The notes under the pieces: generated by a model
What the model was told of the DNA's origin: nothing
Seen by the model: the letters and a program-made list of their open reading frames with translations, nothing else
Database searches by the model: none
Position numbers and translations under genes: made by a program
In this document: positions 1 to 8,738 of the stretch, in pieces
How the letters are laid out: each line of letters begins with the position of its first letter
How positions within the stretch are numbered: position 1 is the first letter of the stretch
NCBI GenBank assembly: GCA_033675265.1
Contig: JAUJYZ010000593.1
Span: forward strand, 232,501-296,500
Origin: Actinostola sp. cb2023
Taxonomy: Eukaryota; Cnidaria; Anthozoa; Actiniaria; Actinostolidae
DNA length: 64,000 bases
Direction: 5' to 3'

Positions 1-244
1 TATGCCCTGAAGAAAAGTAGATGAAAACAGTGCTCAAACAATGAAAGCGAATAATTAACAATTATTGGATGAGGTAAATATCTATAGGAGACTAGAGAAA
101 ACTATAAACTGCTGCGTTTAGGTTGGTTATAACCGAATTTCTTTTGTTTTAAAAATATTTGAGCACACCACAGGGAGACCGCATTTCGTTTTTTCCTATT
201 TCTAGATTTCTGTTTGCAACGGAACTCAGACCATAGATAGGTCT

Positions 245-360
245 ATTGGTGTAATATACTCTAGTGTAGAAATAGTGGTAAGTAAAGGGATTAGCAATGG
301 AGTGTTCCGGGTTCGAAACCCCGCCGTTTCGAGTTTATGAAATTATGAAATTATGAAATT
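245..360 (+). repeat. Possible tRNA-derived SINE
   Basis: A canonical RNA polymerase III B-box (GGTTCGAAACCCC) lies at about 309-321. An A-box-like stretch with TAGTGG sits about 50 bases upstream, and a tail of three tandem GAAATTAT-type units follows. That is the usual layout of a tRNA-derived SINE. I could not fold a full cloverleaf, so a working tRNA gene is unlikely. Confidence 0.4.
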
Positions 361-670
361 AGTTTTTTAAGCAAATAAAAATATTGCATTCCTAGTTTTT
401 TTAAGACGTATAACATGTTGCTTGTGTCTAAGTTTAATTTGAAATAGTATTTCCTGATTGATGTGGTATTTCTATTCCAAGGACTTGAACTGATATTTCC
501 AGTCCTAGAACTTGAAATAATACTGATTTCAAAGTACTCTAGAGCGGACTTGAAATCATCCCAAAGTACTCAAGAGCGGACTTTTCGGGGTATCAGTTCC
601 ATCATATCACCAAATTGAGGACACCAGCTGGTTGGCTTTTTACATCATGAATAATGAATGAGTTTTTGAA

Positions 671-750
671 AGGAAAATCTTGACCGAAGTCGTGAAACTA
701 CAGACCGAGCGCAGCGAGGTCTGTACCACGACCGAGGTCAATATTTTCCT
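671..750. repeat. Foldback inverted repeat
   Basis: The arms begin AGGAAAATCTTGACC and end GGTCAATATTTTCCT. They continue through GTCGTG/CACGAC and ACAGACC/GGTCTGT around a small centre. This is a stem of about 35 bp typical of a short non-autonomous element. Confidence 0.6.
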
Positions 751-1639
751 GTACAGACCGACCAAGCTCGGTTAATAAGATACTTATTATATGGCCATTT
801 CAACAATAACTGAACAAAGTAATTATGAGTTTTTCGGTCAACGTTGTATTGACCCTGAAGCGTCCGTAAATAAGCCTACTTGACTCAGCGAATCCAGTAA
901 ATTAACTGAGCATCAAAACTTGAATTGAATGAAGTAAAGCGTGTTTTTATCAATATATTTCAAATCAGATGCCGTTATGCACACACAAAAATATTCACAA
1001 TCCATTTTTAAGTCATTTTAGGTAAAGAAAAACGTAAGAAAAGACAACAGTTTCATTTGTTTTTGTTTAGCCTTGTGAAAACTCGAATTAATAGTTTGTC
1101 TTTTGAAGAGACGCAAATCGACGAAAATATGTCTATTAAAATATTCGGCAGCTTTGCATCCACACGCTACAACAGCCTTTTTGCCGAGCCGGAAAAACCA
1201 ACAATTTTCACGACTTTATCCTTAGGTTTTCCATCGGATTTAGTACTTTAATGCACTGTCAAATGGATTCCATCTTCTCTTAATTGTTCAAGGCAGAACA
1301 CCAAGAAGAAAGTACAAACAGCGACCTTCTTCATGCAGTGTTCTTGTAGCTTCTTGTTGAGTTGGCAGTAAGTTGTCGGCTTACATTCAATTCTACAGAC
1401 TACGACACAAAGCGACTTTTTGGACTCTGTTCGAACTTAAATAAAGTCTTTCCATTTAAAATAAGTTCCTGTGATGCTTTTTTGATGATTTCAGTCAAAA
1501 TTAATATCAGCTGTCGGACCGGTTTTCAAGCCGGTCCTTCTCGGAGAATCTAGACCGGAAAAACGGTATCCGATTTCATCTAATCAGATTGCTCGATTTG
1601 CTAGCGTCCATGCAGGCTCCAAGAAACTCGGCCATATAA

Positions 1640-2783
1640 TATAAAGGAATAGTATTCACTTTTTTCCTTAAATTGGGTCTATAATAATTTAAGTGAAAAT
1701 CCTTGGAAAGGGTATGAATATTCCAATGTGTAATCCTTTTATTTAAAAATAGGGTCAGGGTTCCGACATCCCTGCGACACATCCCTATCCTACATTTCTG
1801 GGAGTACACCCAGCCCCCCCTCCCCCCGAGTGTCTCAGTATATACCAATACAATAATGTATCTCGTTTTATAAACAATACTTAGCATACATACTAATTGG
1901 GGACACAATATAAATACTTGTACTGCAATCAAACTAAGTCAACTATAGCTAAATATTAATACAAACGATTATTTTCTGTTAACTATGATAATACCTACTT
2001 TCTTCGCAAACCAACGGTCCTCCACTGTCTCCATGACATCCACACTTTGAAGTATTTCCACCAAAACCAGCACAAACCATCGAAAAGTCATCACATATCA
2101 ACAAATCGGTGTCGTTTACCCTTAGGGGACTGGGCACGAGTTGGTTGGTCACCCTGTTTCGCTTTTCCAGGCCCCTATGGCCGTGAAACAAAATGGCTGA
2201 CAGTTGACATTCATTTGATCGAATTCCTGTAAGTTTGGATGGATTTTTCGATGAAAATCGTACTTTTAAGCGAAAATATTTACAGGGATTCCAAATATGG
2301 TAAGTACAAATGTCCAAATAAGGTAGTAAAAGCTGGTTGAGTTAACGACACTTTTGTATGAGGCATTTTTTGATATGACCGGCGTCGTCATCCAGGAGTT
2401 GCCAGCTTGGCATGTTTGATAGCTTACTATAGCTACCTGTAAGATAGCACTTTGTCCCTACTGGAACACGATCACCCTGTCTCGGTAAGCAGGCCAGGCC
2501 AACAGCAAAGTTAAGCACAGCGGGTCTGGAGAGTTTGATGAGTGCAATGTCGGGTGAAAGCCCTTTGTCCGTTAAGAAACGAGGATGGAATACCATCTTG
2601 TCGATTTCAAATGTCTGGGTTGATATCTCGTTCTTGAAGCGATTGTGAGCACCTTGCGGGACATTGACAAATCATTCGATAAATAAGTATATATAAATAT
2701 ATAGTGAAATAGGCCTTTGTAGGATTACCATCACGGCAAAAGACCTGACTGTGTTTATTGATGACGCTGATACAATATCAGTG
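1640..2783 (-). repeat. Segmental duplication, copy 1 (protease 3' exons)
   Basis: This block matches 53494-56726 in the same orientation: the downstream intron sequence (about 1650-2040 with 53495-53895), the Asp-bearing exon, and the upstream intron through ATATCAGTG. Copy 1 lacks the long intron present in copy 2 and carries extra sequence inside the Ser exon. The two copies have therefore rearranged independently. Confidence 0.8.
1995..2652 (-). pseudogene. Chymotrypsin-like serine protease, 3' exons, disrupted
   Basis: On the minus strand 2652-2437 is a 216-nt exon (phase 1 to phase 1) that starts GAHNR and contains DIALIKL, the S1-family segment with the catalytic Asp, followed by CLPRQGD. 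At about 2115-1995 lies the GDSGGPLVC segment with the nucleophilic Ser, ending at a GTAGGT donor. In copy 2 these are joined through a GWGNTYYG-type exon. Here that intron and the first third of the Ser exon are missing: SYSKLSNMPSW is the old exon read in a shifted frame, and about 250 bp of foreign sequence (about 2120-2385) separates it from the GDSGGP part. A trypsin/chymotrypsin fold is clear; an active product from this copy is unlikely. The matching His exon could be the one at 22.1 kb. Confidence 0.75.
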
Positions 2784-3044
2784 ATGTCATCAGATAAACT
2801 TATTTAACATTATATTGTTCGACCTGCAGTTGACTGTCGATCCTTCTAACTCACTAAACTGATCAACGTCTGCAAAGTTTGTTTGCCATCCTGTATAGCC
2901 AGAGTCCCACGAGACCCGACCTTTTCATAAATACATACATCATATATGCAGAGCATCTTACACACGAAGCTCAAGTATGAAAGGAGCTTGACCAGGGGGC
3001 GAAGGCGTAGTTCAAACGCCGAACTTTCCAAGAGCCGTTCGTAA

Positions 3045-3345
3045 TTACTCGGGCACTTCCGGAGGAATTGAAGTTCCAGTTTTAAAATGGGCTTTCTTTT
3101 TCTTTTTCTTCGTAGGCCACATAATGCGAAGTATGTGATCGTATCGGTCAGGAATGTCTGTTTCAGGGTTTCGATTGGCTGAAAACGGGGGCGATGATAT
3201 CTGAACTCCTAATGAAGCAATTCTATGTTCAAACGAGTCAAATAGTTTCCGAGCATATATCGAAGACTAGAAGTGCTGGGTCATCGTTATTAGAAGTGCT
3301 AACTCATCATTCTACGACTACTGACTAGAAGTGCTGTACATGACG
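3045..3345 (+). repeat. Dispersed repeat, copy 1
   Basis: The sequence from CACTTCC(G)GAGG through GACTAGAAGTGCTGT is repeated at 62530-62815 with only scattered differences. It includes a TTCTTCGTAGGCCACA block and repeated GACTAGAAGTGCT motifs. No coding capacity or terminal repeats were recognised. Confidence 0.75.
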
Positions 3346-3718
3346 AGCCGCACAGAATTTAAGGCAATTATAGTTGATGGACGGTTACTAGGATTAAAGT
3401 GATTATCGTTTTTAAAATCCAATTATCACTAACTCTTGTGAATGGCTCGTGTTCAAGGGCAAGTGGCTTTTGTCATGGACACATACAGACTGTTATGAAG
3501 TTATCGTTTTGCATGAAATATGTTTTGTTAAGCTTTAAAATATTCATCATTTCATTCAAATTTATTCTCTCGGTACTGAAATGCGGTACTTCAAGATGAA
3601 GTTGAAACACAACAACGCCAAACTAGCCGAAACTACTTGATCAGAAGATTATGAAAATGGTTTCAGGTTATTTTATTTAAAAAATGTAACTACAGATTGG
3701 CTACGCAGGCTAAGATTT

Positions 3719-3889
3719 GAACCACTGAGGACCTAACAAATCCTGGCCGTGACCACCCACTAACACACACTACACTCACTATTAAACCTGAACTAGAGGG
3801 ACGTATTAAAAAGAACCACTGAGGACGTAACAAACCCTGGCTGTGACCACCCACTAACACACACTACACTCACTGAACCTGAACTGAAT
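3719..3889 (+). repeat. Two-unit tandem duplication
   Basis: GAACCACTGAGGAC(C/G)TAACAAA followed by GTGACCACCCACTAACAC and CACTACACTCACT occurs twice, about 100 bp apart, just beyond the 3' end of the kinase gene. The first copy carries a short extra stretch at its end. Confidence 0.75.
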
Positions 3890-3901
3890 ACTCTACTGTA
3901 T

Positions 3902-5005
3902 TCAGGCTTTATGTGTGTGGCTTTCTAAGCGCTTTTTACATTCACTGGCAGACGGTCTTATTCCAGCATTAGCATCTAGACAGGAAAAACTGACACCCTG
4001 TAAAACGTCACATTTCTTTGTCATATGGTTCAAACACCACTGAACCATGACTCCAAAGGAGAACATGTCTGTTGCAATCGATTGAGTGCTTGTCCCAGCA
4101 ATTAGTTCTGGAGCAATCCAGGGATGTTTTTCACGATAATGTTCTTTTTGTTTATCTGTCAAGTTGTATTTCTTAGGATGATCAAGAGACCTGCTCTTGC
4201 CGAAGTCAATTAATACAGGAATCCATCTGCTGCCATTAAAATGAAGTAATAAGTTGTTGTGCTTTATGTCATTGTGTAGCCATCCTTTACTGTGCAAGTA
4301 AGAAATTGCATGACATGCTTCTTGAAATAACGGACAGAATTCATTTAAAGGCAAAAGTAGTTGCTTCACAGCACGACCTAATGTCCAACTTTCCACTCCC
4401 TTGCCATAAAACTGAGTAACTAAAATGTATGGTTTTTCTCTTGTGCAACCGCCAAACAGGAAAGGCAAATTTGGAAAATGTTGGTTCTTTTGAACAGTGG
4501 CAATGACCTCCGCCTCTCTCCAGACCTGGTATTTATCATTGTATTTGTATTTTTTGACCGCTACAGGAATGTTACCACGATACGTTGCTAAGAATGTATT
4601 TCCAAATGTCCCCTCACCCAGCTGTATGTCCTTTTTACCGAGGTCGCAGGGCTCAAAATTCAATAGCTCTCTATTGATTTCAGGGAAACAAATCGATGGA
4701 TCGGGATCTTTTGTATGATTACAGCGTATACGCTTAGTTGGAATTAGTGATCGGCAGCTTGCAGATGCATGCGATAGCGAAGGATTATTCACAGCGTGTT
4801 CTACCATTGCTCGTCCTCTGGATAAAAAAGGAAGTTTTCTCAATTGTTTCTTAGTTTTCTTGACAGTTTGGTCAGCGCTATAGGCTGGGGTCTTTAGGTG
4901 GTCAACAAGCTGTCCATTTTGCCTCCGTTTACGATTCCGCCTATATCTTTTCTTATCCTCTTTGGTATGTCTCAAGACAACATCTTTCTGGTTAGCTTTC
5001 TCCAT
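3902..5005 (-). CDS. Protein kinase-like protein (single exon)
   Basis: Uninterrupted frame of 367 residues. Residues 1-60 are very basic (KKRYRRNRKRR) and could be a nuclear localisation segment. The kinase domain covers about 125-362: glycine loop GEGTFG (130-135), VAVKK with the ATP-anchoring Lys at about 151, a Glu in REAEV (164/166), catalytic loop LHNDIKHNN (Asp246, Asn251), DFG (267-269), APE (298-300), and the alpha-F Asp in TDMFSFG (313). The HRD motif reads HND, so the Arg that usually contacts the activation-loop phosphate is replaced; this suggests activity without activation-loop phosphorylation. All residues needed for catalysis are present. Whether it targets Ser/Thr or Tyr cannot be told. 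It stands head to head with the gene at 5526, 520 bp away. Single-exon kinases of this kind can arise by retrocopying. Confidence 0.85.
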   Translation of the reverse strand: MEKANQKDVVLRHTKEDKKRYRRNRKRRQNGQLVDHLKTPAYSADQTVKKTKKQLRKLPFLSRGRAMVEHAVNNPSLSHASASCRSLIPTKRIRCNHTKDPDPSICFPEINRELLNFEPCDLGKKDIQLGEGTFGNTFLATYRGNIPVAVKKYKYNDKYQVWREAEVIATVQKNQHFPNLPFLFGGCTREKPYILVTQFYGKGVESWTLGRAVKQLLLPLNEFCPLFQEACHAISYLHSKGWLHNDIKHNNLLLHFNGSRWIPVLIDFGKSRSLDHPKKYNLTDKQKEHYREKHPWIAPELIAGTSTQSIATDMFSFGVMVQWCLNHMTKKCDVLQGVSFSCLDANAGIRPSASECKKRLESHTHKA

Positions 5006-5525
5006 AGTTTACGAGTTGATCAATGATAAATTTCGTAACGTATAAGATGCTTCTATAATATGTGACTGCTTTTGGGATGAACAGCCATCCAGTCTCACTG
5101 CAAGCTCGTGGCATCCAATCACATTGTAGAAACGAGTACCGATTGCTGTGACCTGTTGACCTTAACTTCTCTAGTCGCTAGCAGAGGCGCTAGTTACAAT
5201 TTTGTGCAAAACACCTCTAATTTCTTTTTCCCCAAAGAATCTTTGTTCATGTGAGGCAGCTGCCTGTATTTAGTCTAATACTACTACTAATTTATTTATT
5301 ATAATAATAATGTCGCTGGCTTCTGATTTTTGTTTGTAACTTTTAATAAATCCTGTGATATTTCAAATGTAGATCGCATAACAATGTAACCTGACGTTTT
5401 TCAGCTGACAGCGTCGTCCAGAAATATCGTTCATCACAACTTCCGGTCAACAGCGTCCTATTTGCTCCAGTTACTAGTGACTCTTGGCACACTTTTAGAC
5501 CTTTAAACTTGTGTATTGCTATAAT
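5006..5525. promoter_or_regulatory. Shared intergenic region between divergent genes
   Basis: These 520 bp separate the start codons of the kinase gene (-) and the two-exon gene (+). No TATA box or CCAAT array stands out. A bidirectional promoter is inferred from the arrangement only. Confidence 0.3.
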
Positions 5526-7146
5526 ATGTCGTGCTCAATTCCATGCTCTTCTTGTAAAAAAAACTTTAAAAGTTCCGGAATATTGAAAAAGGATTTTTCT
5601 TTAAAACACAATGGCGAAGAAATAAGGTTCCAGTTCTTCGATGAAAACAACACTGAAGTTGAGCTGCCAATTTTATCGCATCTAGACGATTCCAATAATG
5701 GCTATAAGAAGTGGTTGGCCGCAACAGCAGAAAGAATTGAGGAAGCATTGCATCCTGCACTTCCAGGTAAGTTTACCTTGATGAAGGTGGTCAAAATCGT
5801 TTCACGATCGAACACAAGTATTACATTCCATTCTATTAGCCACGGTCAATCTGTCAGTATTATTAACATAACTTTATATATTATGGGCTTTGTACTTCCT
5901 AAATTATACACTGACAGCAGCCTAGTCAGTTAATTATTCAGTTGTGAGTATGGTTATGCTAACTTATTATATAGACACGAGTGTTTTACTGGAAAATATC
6001 TCACTCGTAAAATTCGTACGAAACTACATCCGGGACCCGAGTGGCGTATTTTCCATATCCTCACTAGTGAGGATATCGTTGACGTCAGGCTCAGTACTTT
6101 TAGTCAAAAACTATATTTTTTCGTCAATTTTTTTTTGGTCTATATAATAAAAAGAAAATTACACGGCGGTTTGAAGATATGAATTTTATTTTCTCGTGTT
6201 GTTTTTGCCACTCGAAAATAAAATTCATATCTTCGCGCCACCGTGTAATATCCTCTCTATATACAATACTCATGAACATCTTAGATAGATAGACTGGTTT
6301 ATTAAAATTACACTACAGTGGTATAGACTGAATTGCGTAACATGTATTACAAATATAAATATAAGCTAAAATATATATATATATTGCGTAAGCCTGTATT
6401 GCTCCAGACATACTACACTAGAAAATATACATATGTACAATTTAATTTTGATAAAAAAGCTATGTGATAATGTAACAATAGAATTTAGTTCAAGCAAAGT
6501 TTGATGCGCATGTTAAAATTATACAAGATAATAAAGTTTAATACGGTTAGAGAATACACACAGTAAAAACAATCAGATCAGATTTCATTAATAAAAATCT
6601 AATTTTTCTATATTCATCAATAATAGCATTACATTCACAGGAAAATGGGTACGAGTTGTTGATCCTGCGGTACCAAAGGAAATAGTGCAGCAACTTATTT
6701 TCAAGCTGGAACAGAATAAGGGTTGGGGCCCTCTTATACCTCACAATATTAAATTTGTGCCACATCGCCAAAACCCATACAGACGGAGGACAATGAAGAT
6801 ATCGTACAGATTTTATAATATTGGTGACATCATAGATGTACTTTCTGAAGCTCACGTGTCGGTGACGACATCTACCAAGTACAATGGTCACCGGACGATA
6901 ACAGATGAACCAAGTAGAGCACCTTTGTCTATGGCAGAGCGCATTGCCCTGGCAGTTCGACAAGGGAAGGCTGGATATGCGTCGAATAGAAAAATGGATC
7001 CAACATCTGCCTCCAGTATTATATGCAAGGAAAAGGAAGATAGGGCAACGAGGGAGTTTGAAGTTTTATGGTGGCCTAATCTTCTCCCCAAAAGTCACCA
7101 TGATAAAATAGAATTCAGATTCCATGTTTCCAAGGTCGATATCTAA
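5526..7146 (+). CDS. Two-exon gene, product unknown (248 aa)
   Basis: Exon 1 is 5526-5766, ending in phase 1 at a consensus GTAAGT donor. Exon 2 is 6641-7146, after ATTCACAG. The split Gly codon and unbroken frame give 747 nt including the stop. I chose the ATG at 5526; codons upstream in frame offer only GTG. The N-terminus has a CxxxCxxC cluster (Cys3, 7, 10) that could bind zinc. A mixed helix region follows (KKWLAATAERIEEAL, about 59-73), and exon 2 encodes a basic, aromatic-rich segment (KFVPHRQNPYRRR) and a WWPNL motif near the end. I do not recognise the family. The intron carries a hairpin element (6157-6250). The adjacent divergent kinase may share its promoter. Confidence 0.65.
6157..6250. 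repeat. Hairpin MITE-like element in intron
   Basis: AATTACACGGCGG...GAAGATATGAATTTTATTTTC is followed by its near-complete reverse complement ending CCACCGTGTAATA. The stem is about 40 bp with a short centre. A separate perfect palindrome (GATATCCTCACTAGTGAGGATATC-like) lies just upstream, near 6055. Confidence 0.7.
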
Positions 7147-7556
7147 AATAATACCATGATCGCCTCGGTTTCCATGAAGCTGCGGCTGTCGACCCCTGCC
7201 AGTTCCTTCCCCCTGTAGTTGTCTAAGTTTCTGTCATGTTGTAGTATCTGTTGGCATATTGCGGTTTGAAACACCGGAATATTCTTTTGTTATCGACTCT
7301 TGAGTTATCTCTGTTTTAATTGTTGAACGTCTCCCGCTTTACAAAAAAGGATTAGTTTGTTTGTTTAACGGACAGGTGTCCTGTCACTGGAATTGGTGCC
7401 TACCTATGTCACACTATCCAGCTTTAAGATATATTTTTAAAACACTAAATCTTCATTCTCTAACTTTAGTAAAACAGGGAAAATTAGACAATGTATTTTT
7501 GTATGACAGCCAACTCACAAAAACGTTGTACTTCCTCGGCGATCATGGTATTTAAG
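7147..7556. other. Spacer without recognised features
   Basis: A 64-codon open frame at 7361-7555 has no support. No repeat partner was found in this window. Confidence 0.4.
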
Positions 7557-8165
7557 TATAATACGGAGCGCGATCGATTGGATTTTGTATTAATTTTCTT
7601 TCGAATTATTGCTATCTTGTTTTAAAACGAAAGTCTTCCGAAAACCAGGCAAGCTTCTCTTTACACTTACTGAGCAAAGGCGAAACACCCGATTGCTCGT
7701 TCTTATCAGGCGAAACACCCGGGATAAGAACACGTAAAGTAAAGAGAAAGCCTTGGATGTCTTCGGTATAATACGGAGCGCGATCGATTCGATTTTGTAT
7801 TAATTTTCTTTCGAATTATTGCTATCTTGTTTTAAAGCGAAAGTCTTCCGAAAACCAGGCAAGCTTCTCTTTACACTTACTGAGCAAAGGCGAAACACCC
7901 GATTGCTCGTTCTTATCAGGCGAAACACCCGGGATAAGAACACGTAAAGTAAAGAGAAAGCCTTGGATGTCTTCGGTATAATACGGAGCGCGATCGATTC
8001 GATTTTGTATTAATTTTCTTTCGAATTATTGCTATCTTGTTTTAAAGCGAAAGTCTTCCGAAAACCAGGCAAGCTTCTCTTTACACTTACTGAGCAAAGG
8101 CGAAACACCCGATTGCTCGTTCTTATCAGGCGAAACACCCGGGATAAGAACACGTAAAGTAAAGA
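7557..8165. repeat. Three-copy 210-bp tandem repeat with internal dyads
   Basis: The marker ATACGGAGCGCGATCGATT starts at 7561, 7771 and 7981, giving an exact 210-bp period with almost no divergence. Each unit contains AGGCGAAACACCCG twice, a dyad GTTCTTATC...GATAAGAAC, and outer arms TCCGAAAACCAGGCAAGC/AAGCCTTGG...TCTTCGG, so each unit can fold on itself. The copies are nearly identical, which points to recent or homogenised duplication. Confidence 0.9.
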
Positions 8166-8320
8166 AAAGAGCCGGACTTTTGTTGTCATTTAATATTTTT
8201 GTTGAATTTTTGAAAGGACCGCTCCAGCTAGTAGAGCTGGTACTGGACGATGCTTTTAGAAGTACACTTACTTACTTACACTTGCACTTACTTACATCCT
8301 GTATACCACTCTGAGGGGCC

Positions 8321-8418
8321 GGGTGTTTGAAAAGCGATTAGTGCTAATCCTTACCGTGAATAGTTTAATTTCTTAAGATTTAATCCTGGATTATTGCTAA
8401 TCGTCTTTCAAACAACCA
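8321..8418. repeat. MITE, family A copy 1
   Basis: The arms GGTGTTTGAAAAGCGATTAGTGCTAATCC and GGATTATTGCTAATCGTCTTTCAAACAACC are inverted copies, seen here in short form. The same family is present at 15655-15756. Confidence 0.75.
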
Positions 8419-8738
8419 GACCTTTTAAAAGGGCAACTACTAATTATGTGCTCATGATTCTAGTAGTATTTATATGACTATAGGTTTCTATTACTGAGTA
8501 AACAATAAAAATATTGAAATATTGATAATGAAATACCTATGAATCAACGTATAAATGTAAGTAAACTAACCGTGATGAGAGATTCAAGTATAATCATAGA
8601 TAAGTCAACTAAGTGGATCAAAAACATTTTAGGCCGGCCTTGATGAATATTAAAATAATTACCTTACGCAACATATTTGTATGAACAAATCTTATTAAAT
8701 ATAAACTAGCGTGACGAAACACAGCTTAACTTACCTAA

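Larger units (their letters stand above)
1..1640. other. AT-rich intergenic stretch, no gene recognised
   Basis: No open frame here has a recognisable domain, and the short frames lack splice or codon support. The stretch holds a possible SINE head near 250-355 and a foldback at 671-750, listed separately. The rest shows no structure I can name. Confidence 0.5.
2784..3901. other. Repeat-filled spacer
   Basis: There is no coding region. It contains a dispersed repeat (3045-3345) with a second copy at 62.5 kb and a two-unit tandem duplication (3719-3889). A TTTATT at about 3672 is an AATAAA on the minus strand and could serve the kinase gene. Confidence 0.5.

Noticed and set aside
300..335. 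tRNA gene
   Set aside because: There is a good B-box but no acceptor stem or anticodon arm that pairs; a SINE head is more likely.
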